NCBI RefSeq assembly: GCF_002243175.1
Contig: NZ_NDYF01000009.1
Location: 1-64,000 of the forward strand
From: Finegoldia magna_J
GTDB lineage: Bacteria > Bacillota > Clostridia > Tissierellales > Peptoniphilaceae
Length of the DNA: 64,000 nt
Direction: 5' to 3'
This document shows positions 25,048 to 33,514 of this stretch, one piece after another. The first letter of the stretch is position 1. Every line of letters starts with the position of its first letter. The notes under the pieces are model-generated. The model had not been told where the DNA came from, did no database searches, and saw only the letters and a list, made by a program, of their open reading frames with translations. The position numbers were made by a program, and so were the translations under genes.

Positions 25048-26715
25048 ATGGCAAAAAAGAATATTGATAAATTAAAAGTTATTCCACTAGGAGGACTTAA
25101 CGAAATCGGAAAGAACATGACAGTAATTGAATACAAAAATGATATTATTGTTGTGGATTGTGGAATGACATTTCCAGATGAAGAAATGTTGGGAGTTGAT
25201 ATAGTAATCCCAGATATTTCTTATCTAGAAAAAAATAAGGAAAAGATCAGAGGTATTGTAATTACTCACGGCCACGAAGATCACATCGGAGCAATTCCTT
25301 ATGTATTAAAAAAATTAGATGTTCCTGTGTATGGTACAAAACTTACAATGGGACTTTTAGAAAATAAAATATTGGAGCACAAGTTAAGCTTGAAGTCACT
25401 TCATACGGTCGACTACAAAAAATCAATAAAACTTGGGGCATTTAGCGTAGAATTTGTAAAAGTATGTCACTCAATTCCTGATGCTGCAAGTTTATCAATA
25501 ACAACTCCTGTGGGAGTTTTGTTCTTTACGGGTGATTTTAAAATTGACTACACTCCAATTGATAACAATAGAATGGACTTTGGTAGAATAGCTGCTATAG
25601 GAAACAAGGGTGTACTTGCACTTTTTGCGGATAGTACAAATGTTGAAAGGCAAGGTTATACTTTAAGCGAAAAAAGCGTTGGAAAAACATTTATTAATTT
25701 ATTTGATGATGCACCTGCTAGAATAATTGTAGCTACATTTGCGTCTAATGTCCACAGAATTCAACAAGTTATTTCAGCGGCTGAACATTTCAATAAGAGG
25801 GTGGCGCTTTCGGGTAGATCAATGATTAACACTGTTAATGTTGCGCGTGAATTGGGATACATTAAAGTTAATGAAAAAACTATTATTGATATAAATGATA
25901 TCAATAGGTACCGTCCAAACGAAATAGTTCTTCTAACAACTGGTTCTCAAGGGGAGCCTATGAGTGCAATGACAAGAATGGCTAATGGAACTCATAGAAA
26001 AGTTCATTTGGATCCAACGGATACAGTTATTTTATCTGCAACACCAATTCCAGGAAATGATAATCAGGTTAGCTCAGTTATCAATAAATTAATGGAAATG
26101 GGAGTAAAAGTTATTTATTCTTCATTGGCTGATGTGCACGTAAGTGGACACGCTTGTCAGGAAGAATTAAAGTTGATGCATTCATTAGTTAGACCTAAAT
26201 TTTTTGTTCCACTTCATGGTGAAATGAGACATTTGAAATGTCATGCGAATTTAGCACTTAATCTTGGAATGAAAGAAAAAGATATAGTTATCGCTGATAA
26301 TGGTAATACTATAGAATTTACAAGAAAAAGTATTAACCTTGTTGACACTAAATTTGCAAGTAATATTTTAGTAGATGGACTTGGAGTAGGCGATGTAGGA
26401 AATGTTGTATTACGAGATAGACGACATTTATCAGAAGATGGACTAATAGTTGTAGTAATTACTTTAGATGCTAGAAATAAAGAAGTTATAGCTGGTCCTG
26501 ACATCATTTCAAGAGGATTTGTATATGTTAAAGAAAATAATGATTTAATGGAAGATTGCAAATTTGTTGTCCAAAAAGTCCTAGATGAATGTTATACAAA
26601 AAATATATATGACTGGTCTACTCTTAAACACAATATAAGAGAAACACTAAAGAAATTCTTGTATCAAGAAATTAAGAGAAATCCAATGATATTGCCAGTA
26701 ATAATGGAGGTATAA
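25048..26715 (+). CDS. rnj: Ribonuclease J
   Basis: 555 residues. A metallo-beta-lactamase/beta-CASP nuclease: HGHEDH (residues 74-79... H74, H76, D78, H79), later metal ligands in CHSIPD and TGDFKID, beta-CASP motifs FADSTNVE and FASNVHRI, and the conserved HVSGHACQEEL and VPLHGE. The C-terminal domain mediates dimerisation. It degrades and matures mRNA and rRNA by 5'-3' exonuclease and endonuclease action. The ATG directly follows the fur-like stop. The J1/J2 distinction is not possible here. Confidence 0.96.
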   Translation: MAKKNIDKLKVIPLGGLNEIGKNMTVIEYKNDIIVVDCGMTFPDEEMLGVDIVIPDISYLEKNKEKIRGIVITHGHEDHIGAIPYVLKKLDVPVYGTKLTMGLLENKILEHKLSLKSLHTVDYKKSIKLGAFSVEFVKVCHSIPDAASLSITTPVGVLFFTGDFKIDYTPIDNNRMDFGRIAAIGNKGVLALFADSTNVERQGYTLSEKSVGKTFINLFDDAPARIIVATFASNVHRIQQVISAAEHFNKRVALSGRSMINTVNVARELGYIKVNEKTIIDINDINRYRPNEIVLLTTGSQGEPMSAMTRMANGTHRKVHLDPTDTVILSATPIPGNDNQVSSVINKLMEMGVKVIYSSLADVHVSGHACQEELKLMHSLVRPKFFVPLHGEMRHLKCHANLALNLGMKEKDIVIADNGNTIEFTRKSINLVDTKFASNILVDGLGVGDVGNVVLRDRRHLSEDGLIVVVITLDARNKEVIAGPDIISRGFVYVKENNDLMEDCKFVVQKVLDECYTKNIYDWSTLKHNIRETLKKFLYQEIKRNPMILPVIMEV

Positions 26716-26716
26716 T

Positions 26717-27055
26717 ATGGAATATAAGAAAAAAGCTGAAGAATTAGCACAAATGTTGAACAATTCTCAAGAGTTTCAAGAGCTCAAAAAACTTCACAAA
26801 GAAGTTTATAAGAAGAATGAAACTAACAAAAATATGATAGATGATTTTAAAAAGCATCTTTTTGAGTATCAATTAAAAATTCAACAAACAGGAAAAGAAG
26901 ATCCTGAAGATGTACAAAAACTTCAAAACTTACAAAATATTATCATGACAAATCACGATATAGCAGCTTATTTACAAGCAGATGCAAGATTTTCTATGAT
27001 TTTGAAAGATGTCTACGATGCATTAGAAGGTGGCATAAAATTAGAAGATGAATAG
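26717..27055 (+). CDS. YlbF/YmcA family protein
   Basis: 112 residues, nearly all helical, without membrane segments. The pattern AEELAQMLNNSQEFQELKKL at the N-terminus and YLQADARFSMILKDVYDAL at the C-terminus is that of the YlbF/YmcA (DUF964) family. In Bacillus subtilis these proteins form the Y-complex that directs RNase Y and affects mRNA decay and competence. Lying directly after RNase J fits an RNA-decay role, though the partner here is inferred. It overlaps trmR by 8 nt. Confidence 0.85.
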   Translation: MEYKKKAEELAQMLNNSQEFQELKKLHKEVYKKNETNKNMIDDFKKHLFEYQLKIQQTGKEDPEDVQKLQNLQNIIMTNHDIAAYLQADARFSMILKDVYDALEGGIKLEDE

Positions 27056-27692
27056 CATTGTAAATGAACAACTACAAGATTATTTAAGACAATTATCAAA
27101 AAGTAACGATGAAACTATTTTAGAACTAGAAGAATTTGCTAAGAACAATCATATACCGATAGTTGAACCAGAAGTTAGACAGCTATTAAAGATGATTTTA
27201 CTGACGGAACAGCCAAAATCTATTTTAGAAATAGGCACAGCTATTGGATATAGTTCAATTGTCATGAAAAAAACATGTCCTGATGCAAAGATTACCACAG
27301 TTGAAAATTACGAAAAGAACGCAAATTTTGCCAGAGAAAACTTTGAAAAGTATGGCTATGACGATATCGAATTAATATTTGGAGACGGATATGAAGTAAT
27401 GAAAAATATGGATACAAAATTTGATTTGATATTTATCGATGCTGCTAAAGGACAATATATAAAATATTTTGAAGAAGCTGTACGATTATCTAACAAAAAT
27501 TCAGTTATTGTATGTGACAATGTTTTGTTTAGAGGAATGGTATGCGAAAAAGAATTCTATGAACATAGACACAGAAAGATAACAATTGTTAAGAGATTAA
27601 GAGAATTTTTAGAAATTATTTCTGATAGTTCAAAATACGATACAACTATAATTCCAATAGATGATGGAATGAGCATAACTAAATTAAAATAG
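27048..27692 (+). CDS. trmR: SAM-dependent O-methyltransferase, probable tRNA 5-hydroxyuridine methyltransferase TrmR
   Basis: 214 residues with a class I methyltransferase fold: SAM loop LEIGTAIGYSS (near 63), acidic VENYEKN, and FDLIFIDAAKGQY (near 125) with metal-binding aspartates, then CDNVLFRG. In B. subtilis, TrmR (YrrM) methylates ho5U34 to mo5U34 in tRNA after TrhP-type enzymes hydroxylate it. The next gene is a U32 protein of the TrhP type, which supports this over a catechol methyltransferase. The two are separated by a hairpin with T-run. Confidence 0.85.
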   Translation: MNSIVNEQLQDYLRQLSKSNDETILELEEFAKNNHIPIVEPEVRQLLKMILLTEQPKSILEIGTAIGYSSIVMKKTCPDAKITTVENYEKNANFARENFEKYGYDDIELIFGDGYEVMKNMDTKFDLIFIDAAKGQYIKYFEEAVRLSNKNSVIVCDNVLFRGMVCEKEFYEHRHRKITIVKRLREFLEIISDSSKYDTTIIPIDDGMSITKLK

Positions 27693-27694
27693 CG

Positions 27695-27728
27695 ATAGTC
27701 GGAAGTCTATGATTTCCGACTATTTTTG
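27695..27728 (+). terminator. Hairpin with T-run between trmR and trhP
   Basis: ATAGTCGGAA (27695-27704) pairs with TTCCGACTAT (27714-27723), followed by TTTT. It ends about 12 nt before the trhP start, so it may be an intrinsic terminator with partial readthrough or a separate regulation point. Confidence 0.75.
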
Positions 27729-27738
27729 AGGAGATTAA

Positions 27739-28965
27739 ATGAAAAAAGTTGAATTATTAGCACCAGCAGGTGATTTAGATAAATTAAAAACAGCCATAGA
27801 CTATGGCGCAGATGCAGTGTATATGGCAGGTCCTGACTATGGTTTGAGAACTGCATCTAAAAATTTTACATTAGATGATATGAAAGAAGCAGTAGAATAC
27901 GCTCATAGTAGAGACAAGAAAATATATATAACTATGAATATATTAGCCCACAATGACGATTTGGAAGGGATTGAAGATTACATTCAAAGCTTAATCGATA
28001 TTAATGTAGATGCACTTATTGTTTCTGATCCAGGAATTTATTCTATTATTAGAAGTATTAATCAAGATATTGAAGTTCACATGTCAACACAAGCATCTGT
28101 GACAAATTTTAGAACAGTAAAATATTGGATGGATCAAGGAATCAAAAGAATTGTGTTAGCTCGTGAATTATCTTTGAAAGAAATTCAAGACATCAAGAAA
28201 AACATTCCTGATTCTGAATTAGAATGTTTTGTACACGGAGCTATGTGTATGTCTTATTCAGGAAGATGTTTATTGAGTAACTACATGACAGGAAGAGATG
28301 CTAACAGAGGGGACTGTGCACAAGCTTGTAGATGGAAGTACAGACTTGTTGAAGAAAAAAGACCTGGAGAATATTTCCCAATCGAAGAGGATGAGAAAGG
28401 AACTTTTATTTTCAATTCAAAAGATTTGTGTATGATTGAGCACTTAGATAAATTAATTGCAGCAGGAATTGATAGTTTGAAAATAGAAGGTAGAGTAAAG
28501 AGTCAATATTATGTAGCTACGGTAGTTAGAAGCTATAGGATCGCCATCGACAAGTACTATAATAATGAATTTGATGAACAAACAGCGAAGAGACTTTTAG
28601 AAGAGATAAAAAAAGTTTCTTATAGAGATTTTACTACAGGATTTTTTGAAAAAAAACCTGATGAAAATGACCAATTGTACGAATCATCTTCTTATATTAG
28701 AAAATATGATTTTGTAGGGTTATTATTAGATTATGATGAAGAAAGTAAAATTGCTACTTTTGAACAAAGAAATAGAGTTTTCGAAGGAGACGAAGTAGAA
28801 ATTTTTGGCCCAGAAGATGGGTTTATTACAACTAAGATTGAAAAAATGTATGATGAAAAAATGAATGAAATTGAAGTGGCAAATAAGGCTCAACAAATTT
28901 TTAAAATTAAGATTGATCAAAAACTTCAACCGAATTCTATGATGAGAAAAAAGAGCGATAATTAA
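27739..28965 (+). CDS. trhP: U32-family tRNA hydroxylation protein, TrhP-like
   Basis: 408 residues. N-terminal KVELLAPAGDLDKLKTAIDYGADAVY-type TIM-barrel start (ELLAPAGDLDKLKTAI), HMSTQASVTN, and the cysteine-rich block with CFVHGAMC, SGRC and CAQAC typical of peptidase U32 proteins, where four cysteines hold an Fe-S cluster. Despite the old peptidase name, TrhP/YegQ-type members hydroxylate tRNA U34. Pairing with trmR upstream gives the full mo5U34 route. Confidence 0.87.
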   Translation: MKKVELLAPAGDLDKLKTAIDYGADAVYMAGPDYGLRTASKNFTLDDMKEAVEYAHSRDKKIYITMNILAHNDDLEGIEDYIQSLIDINVDALIVSDPGIYSIIRSINQDIEVHMSTQASVTNFRTVKYWMDQGIKRIVLARELSLKEIQDIKKNIPDSELECFVHGAMCMSYSGRCLLSNYMTGRDANRGDCAQACRWKYRLVEEKRPGEYFPIEEDEKGTFIFNSKDLCMIEHLDKLIAAGIDSLKIEGRVKSQYYVATVVRSYRIAIDKYYNNEFDEQTAKRLLEEIKKVSYRDFTTGFFEKKPDENDQLYESSSYIRKYDFVGLLLDYDEESKIATFEQRNRVFEGDEVEIFGPEDGFITTKIEKMYDEKMNEIEVANKAQQIFKIKIDQKLQPNSMMRKKSDN

Positions 28966-28967
28966 TT

Positions 28968-28996
28968 TTGGAATGTAAATTATACTATGATATAAT
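28968..28996 (+). promoter_or_regulatory. Promoter giving a probable leaderless transcript
   Basis: TTGGAA (28968-28973) and TATAAT (28991-28996) with 17-nt spacing. The ATG of the next gene starts 6 nt after the -10 box, right where transcription should begin, and no Shine-Dalgarno is present. Confidence 0.75.
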
Positions 28997-29002
28997 CAGA
29001 TT

Positions 29003-30160
29003 ATGAAAACGAAAAAACTTAACAAAAAAGAAATTTTTATAATAATTATTTCTGTTTTATTATTAGTATTTATTGTTCACAATTTATTAGGTTTTTTATT
29101 CAAACGAAACCTATATCTTGTGAACGATATTTCAAAAATAAAAAACGAAATAAATGTAAATGCTCTTGTTCTAAAAGATGAGTACATTTATTTGAACGAT
29201 GTGAATACGAAAGCAGCTGAAAATGTCAAATATCCTGTGGGATCTAATGTAATAAACGTACCGAAAGACATCAATTTACAAATGAGTACGAAATATATAG
29301 ATGATAAATTGAATGATTTGGAAATAAATCACAGCGATAAGACTACAAGTAAATTTGAGATAAAAGATACAGACATTAAAACACTATCAAATTCGATAAG
29401 AAATAGAAACTTTGATGATAAGTTTTTATCTGAATATGATAAGAAAAAGAATATCACAGAAGAAGAGTATTTTCATTCTAAAAAAGAATTAGAGATATTG
29501 AAACAGGTTTTAAACTCAAAATCATCTACAGTTAAAACAACAGTTAGTGGAGTGTTAAAAAACAATATTGATAACTATGAAAACTTTGTAGGATATAACT
29601 CTTCAAGTATTCTAGGTAGTGATTTTTATTTAAGAGATATTGATGAAAATTATACTACTCAAGGCTTATCAGTTGTTGATAGTATGAATTTATCGCTGGT
29701 ATTTGATGTGGAAAGTTCTAAGTTGAATCGAAATTTGAAAAATAACGACGAAATTGAAATCAATGTTGACAAAAACGGTTATTCAGCGCACATAAAAGAC
29801 ATAAAAGTAAATGGGAATATCATTACAATAGTATGCGATATGAATGATGGTATTAATGATTTAATGAATAAAAGATTTGTGCCTATAACTGTGATTGATA
29901 AAAAAACAAAAGTATTCAAAATACCTAAAAAATCAATTATTACGAAAGATTCTACACAAGGCGTTTACATCAAAAAAGAAACAGGAATTATCAAATTTGT
30001 AGCTGTAAAAGTTTTGAAAACTGACGATAAATTTGCCTACGTTTCAACGGGCACTGATGGACAGATTGATGTTAATAACAGAAAAGTAAAAACTTTGGAG
30101 CTATACGATTATATTGTCAAAAATCCAAGATTTGTTAAAGAGGGGGAACTTTTAAAATAA
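29003..30160 (+). CDS. Membrane-anchored HlyD-like protein of unknown role
   Basis: 385 residues: basic N-terminus, one membrane helix (about 12-32), then a large extracytoplasmic region. The C-terminal part (IPKKSIITKDSTQGVYIKK, FVAVKVLKTDDKFAYVSTG) resembles the barrel-sandwich and membrane-proximal pieces of HlyD-type adaptor proteins. Related clostridial genes also sit before yggS-sepF. No transporter partner is adjacent, so a role in efflux is unproven; an envelope or division role is equally possible. It shares one base with yggS. Confidence 0.7.
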   Translation: MKTKKLNKKEIFIIIISVLLLVFIVHNLLGFLFKRNLYLVNDISKIKNEINVNALVLKDEYIYLNDVNTKAAENVKYPVGSNVINVPKDINLQMSTKYIDDKLNDLEINHSDKTTSKFEIKDTDIKTLSNSIRNRNFDDKFLSEYDKKKNITEEEYFHSKKELEILKQVLNSKSSTVKTTVSGVLKNNIDNYENFVGYNSSSILGSDFYLRDIDENYTTQGLSVVDSMNLSLVFDVESSKLNRNLKNNDEIEINVDKNGYSAHIKDIKVNGNIITIVCDMNDGINDLMNKRFVPITVIDKKTKVFKIPKKSIITKDSTQGVYIKKETGIIKFVAVKVLKTDDKFAYVSTGTDGQIDVNNRKVKTLELYDYIVKNPRFVKEGELLK

Positions 30161-30840
30161 TGAGTATAAAAGATAATCTAAATGAAGTTAATAAAAATTT
30201 GAAAAAATTCGCTTCTCATGGAGAAACACCACATCTTATTGCTGTTACAAAAACTGTGGACATTGATAGAATTAAAGAAGCTATTGATTGTGGAGTAACT
30301 GATATTGGCGAAAACAAGCCCCAAGAAATGAGCTGGAAATATGATGAATTAAAAGATTGTGTTAATTATCACATGATTGGTCATTTGCAATCTAATAAAG
30401 TAAAAGATGTTGTAGGAAAAGCTTGTTTGATTCATTCATTAGATAGAATGAGTGTTTTAAAAGAAATAGAAAAAAGAGCTGGTGCAATTAATAAACCACA
30501 AGATTGTTTGATTCAATTAAATGTTGCAGAAGAAGAGCAAAAATCTGGTTTATATCTTGATGATTTGGATTCTTTTATTGAAGAAATAGAAAAAACAGAG
30601 TTCGTCAAAGTAAAAGGATTAATGAGCATTGCTCCATTTGCAGAAGATCCAGAAGAAATTAGATGGGTTTTCAAGAAAATGAGAGAAATTTATGATAAAA
30701 TAAAAAATACAGAATACAAAAATATAGAAATGAAATACTTATCAATGGGAATGAGCCATGACTACAAAGTGGCGCTTCAAGAAGGATCCAATATGGTAAG
30801 GGTTGGAAGCTTTATTTTTGGTAAAAGAAATTACAATTAG
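30160..30840 (+). CDS. yggS: YggS/YlmE-family PLP-binding protein
   Basis: 226 residues, a single alanine racemase-like TIM barrel. Lys31 in LIAVTKTVD binds pyridoxal phosphate; GENKPQEMSWK, HMIGHLQSNKVK, GLMSIAPF and SMGMSHDY are family motifs. The protein (PLPBP) keeps PLP and amino-acid pools balanced and has no known catalytic reaction. It heads the conserved ylm block yggS-sepF-ylmG-ylmH. Confidence 0.95.
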   Translation: MSIKDNLNEVNKNLKKFASHGETPHLIAVTKTVDIDRIKEAIDCGVTDIGENKPQEMSWKYDELKDCVNYHMIGHLQSNKVKDVVGKACLIHSLDRMSVLKEIEKRAGAINKPQDCLIQLNVAEEEQKSGLYLDDLDSFIEEIEKTEFVKVKGLMSIAPFAEDPEEIRWVFKKMREIYDKIKNTEYKNIEMKYLSMGMSHDYKVALQEGSNMVRVGSFIFGKRNYN

Positions 30841-30849
30841 GAGGACATT

Positions 30850-31335
30850 ATGTCATTTATGAATTCATTTAAAAAATTAGTAGGGGTAGAAGACGATTAC
30901 GACGAATATTACGATGATGAATACTACTATGATGACTCAGATCATGTTGAAGCTGAATCAAACGATTATGAACCAAAACAAAATTACGAAACAAAAAACA
31001 ATATAGTAAGCATGAATAATTCGACAACTAAACCTGTGGAATCAAAACCTTTAAATAGAGTTAAAATCAATATTCACGAACCAATCAGTTTTGATGATGC
31101 ACCAAAAGTGATTGATGTTATACTAAAAAACGAGGTTGCTGTATTAAATATTGAAATGCTTGAAAAAGACGTAAAACAAAGAATATTTGATTTTGTTAGT
31201 GGTGCTATTTATTCACTTGATGGTAAAATGCAAAAAGTAACTAAAGATATTTTTGTTTTGGTACCAAAAGGGGTAGAAATAGACGGAAAGATTAAGGATC
31301 AAATCACAAAAAATAATGGATTTTTCCAATTATGA
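30850..31335 (+). CDS. sepF: Cell division protein SepF
   Basis: 161 residues. The short N-terminal amphipathic helix (MSFMNSFKKLVG) would bind the membrane. An acidic, Tyr-rich linker (about 13-65) leads to the SepF core (about 70-161; PISFDDAPKVIDVIL, RIFDFVSGAIYSLDGKMQKV). SepF anchors FtsZ filaments to the membrane. No ftsA is seen in this window, so SepF may be the main FtsZ anchor, although ftsA could lie elsewhere. AGGAGG precedes the start. Confidence 0.95.
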   Translation: MSFMNSFKKLVGVEDDYDEYYDDEYYYDDSDHVEAESNDYEPKQNYETKNNIVSMNNSTTKPVESKPLNRVKINIHEPISFDDAPKVIDVILKNEVAVLNIEMLEKDVKQRIFDFVSGAIYSLDGKMQKVTKDIFVLVPKGVEIDGKIKDQITKNNGFFQL

Positions 31336-31604
31336 TAAATGGATTTAGTATTGTTAATTTTTTCTTAACCATTTTGAAGCTAATAGAATGGTCGATATTT
31401 ATTAGAGTTATATTGTCTTTTGTTCACATATCAAGAGACAATGCCTTAGTCGATTCGATTTATTTGGTTACTGATTATATAATGTATCCTGCCAAGAAAC
31501 TTTTAAATATGTTTGGACTTGATAGAGGCATTATAGATTGGTCTCCACTAATCACATTGATATTTCTTCAAATTATTGGATCGTTAATAGTAGGATTGAT
31601 TTAA
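31332..31604 (+). CDS. ylmG: YggT/YlmG family membrane protein
   Basis: 90 residues with two membrane helices (about 8-28 and 67-88). The middle segment TDYIMYPAKKLLNMFG matches the conserved D-x-P(AKR) loop of the YggT family. Its function is not settled; links to division and membrane organisation are known from gene order. It overlaps sepF by 4 nt. Confidence 0.9.
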   Translation: MINGFSIVNFFLTILKLIEWSIFIRVILSFVHISRDNALVDSIYLVTDYIMYPAKKLLNMFGLDRGIIDWSPLITLIFLQIIGSLIVGLI

Positions 31605-31605
31605 A

Positions 31606-32382
31606 ATGAGTTATGAATTAAATTACATTCAAGATATAGAAATTAAAAAGACTATCGATAGATTTATTGATAGTCTTATTTCAGTTAAAAGGACAAAAAC
31701 TATCTATGCAACTGATTTTATGAATCCTAAAGAAATAGAGTATGCTACTTCAATATTGAACACAGAGACTGATGTAGGATATATGGTTACAAATTGTCCT
31801 GTAAATTGTGAAAATAAGATTATTATAATGTGGGATAGATATTGCTACTCGGAAGAATATATCAATATGTTCGATTACATTGGCCTTTTGGAAATACAGA
31901 CTGATCAGGAAATAACACATAGAGATATTTTAGGAGCTGTATTGAATTTAGGAATTAATCGTGAAAAAATTGGAGATATTTTTACACATAATAAAAGATT
32001 TTATCTTTGCGCTACAAATACTATGATTAAATTTTTAAATTTGAATTTAACAAAGATAAAAAAGTTCAATATTTCGACATCAATTATTGAAGAAAATATA
32101 GAAAAAGATGAAGAAATGTTTAAATCATTTACAGGAATTATTAATTCAGAAAGATTGGATTGCTTGGTTTCTGAGATGGCAAATATTTCCAGGAAAGATG
32201 CTCAGATTATTATAAAAAACAAGAAAATCAAGCTTAATTATGAAGTAATATCCAATACAAGCAAATCAGTTGAAGAAAATTCTCTTGTTTCAATAAGAGG
32301 ATATGGTCGATACAGGCTTTTAGAATATTTGGGAAGCACAAAAAAAGACAAATTGAGAATAAAATATATTAAATACATTTAG
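31606..32382 (+). CDS. ylmH: S4-domain RNA-binding protein YlmH
   Basis: 258 residues. An N-terminal domain of the YlmH family (about 10-170, with GAVLNLGINREKIGDI) precedes a C-terminal S4 RNA-binding domain (about 180-245; ERLDCLVSEMANISRKDAQIIIKNKKIKLN-type, ending SIRGYGRYRLLE). In B. subtilis and pneumococci YlmH can act in ribosome-associated quality control by binding peptidyl-tRNA on 50S subunits. The RqcH factor is encoded at 47 kb. divIVA and ileS, which often follow, are absent here. Confidence 0.9.
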   Translation: MSYELNYIQDIEIKKTIDRFIDSLISVKRTKTIYATDFMNPKEIEYATSILNTETDVGYMVTNCPVNCENKIIIMWDRYCYSEEYINMFDYIGLLEIQTDQEITHRDILGAVLNLGINREKIGDIFTHNKRFYLCATNTMIKFLNLNLTKIKKFNISTSIIEENIEKDEEMFKSFTGIINSERLDCLVSEMANISRKDAQIIIKNKKIKLNYEVISNTSKSVEENSLVSIRGYGRYRLLEYLGSTKKDKLRIKYIKYI

Positions 32383-32390
32383 GAGTAAAA

Positions 32391-32837
32391 ATGGTTACTA
32401 TTTTAATGATGATTTTGGTAATTGGCTTGGATCATTTAACAAAATACATGGCAATTTCTCTAAAAGAAGGAGATATTATCATTTTTGATAAATTTTTGAA
32501 GCTTACTTACCTTGAGAATAGAGGGGCGGCATTTGGAATTCTTGAAAATAAGAAAATTATTTTAATGATAATAACATTACTAATAATTGGATTTGTAATT
32601 GTTTATATTTTTAAGAATTACAAAAGTTTGGTTAGTTTTGAAAAAGTAATATACGGGCTACTTCTTGGTGGAGCATTGGGCAATCTTATCGACAGAATTT
32701 TCAGAGGTTATGTCATCGATTTTATTTCTGTAAGATTACCTTTTAATTATGATTTTCCAGTGTTTAATGTGGCAGATATAGCTGTTGTTGTATCGTGTAT
32801 ATTACTTGTAATATTTAGCTTAAAAGGACAGAAATAA
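32391..32837 (+). CDS. lspA: Lipoprotein signal peptidase (signal peptidase II)
   Basis: 148 residues with four membrane helices. Conserved LDHLTKYM near the N-terminus, NRGAAFGI (43-50) and the aspartyl dyad Asp110 (GYVIDFI) and Asp129 (FNVADI). It removes signal peptides from diacylglyceryl-modified lipoproteins; ModA and the nuclease encoded nearby are likely substrates. It shares one base with ung. Confidence 0.96.
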   Translation: MVTILMMILVIGLDHLTKYMAISLKEGDIIIFDKFLKLTYLENRGAAFGILENKKIILMIITLLIIGFVIVYIFKNYKSLVSFEKVIYGLLLGGALGNLIDRIFRGYVIDFISVRLPFNYDFPVFNVADIAVVVSCILLVIFSLKGQK

Positions 32838-33514
32838 TGAGTGTTAATATAGGAAATAGCTGGGATGAATTACTAAAAGATGAATGGGACAAGGATTATT
32901 ATAAAAAAATTAGGGAAGTTTTAATTCACGATTATCAAAATTATAGAGTATATCCTGATATGAATTATATTTTTGAAGCGTTGAAATTAGTTCCATTTGA
33001 AGATTGCAAGGTTGTGATTTTAGGTCAAGATCCATATCACAATCCTAATCAAGCTCATGGACTTAGTTTTTCAGTTAAGCCAAATGTTAAAACACCTCCT
33101 TCATTGATCAATATTTACAAGGAATTGCAAAGTGAATTTGGTTATCCAATTCCAAACAATGGATATTTGATGAAATGGGCAAAGCAAGGAGTTTTACTAT
33201 TAAATACTTCCCTTACAGTAATTGAAAACAAACCAAATTCTCATTCAAAAATTGGTTGGCAAATTTTAACGGATAAAATAATAGAATTATTAGGGAATTC
33301 TGATAGACCGATAGTGTTTATATTGTGGGGAAACAACGCTAGAATGAAAAAAGATTTAATTAAAAGCAAGAATGCACTTATATTAGAATCACCACATCCT
33401 TCTCCGTTTTCGGCGAATAGGGGATTTTTTGGTTGCAATCATTTTATTAAAACTAACGATTATCTAAAGGACAACGGACTTGAACCCATTGATTGGAAGA
33501 TAGAAAACATATGA
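32837..33514 (+). CDS. ung: Uracil-DNA glycosylase
   Basis: 225 residues, family 1 UDG. The water-activating loop GQDPYHNPNQAHGLSFSV (near 63-80), LLLNTSLTV and the minor-groove loop HPSPFSANRGFFGCNHF are complete. It excises uracil from DNA as the first step of base-excision repair. It overlaps rluD by 4 nt. Confidence 0.97.
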   Translation: MSVNIGNSWDELLKDEWDKDYYKKIREVLIHDYQNYRVYPDMNYIFEALKLVPFEDCKVVILGQDPYHNPNQAHGLSFSVKPNVKTPPSLINIYKELQSEFGYPIPNNGYLMKWAKQGVLLLNTSLTVIENKPNSHSKIGWQILTDKIIELLGNSDRPIVFILWGNNARMKKDLIKSKNALILESPHPSPFSANRGFFGCNHFIKTNDYLKDNGLEPIDWKIENI

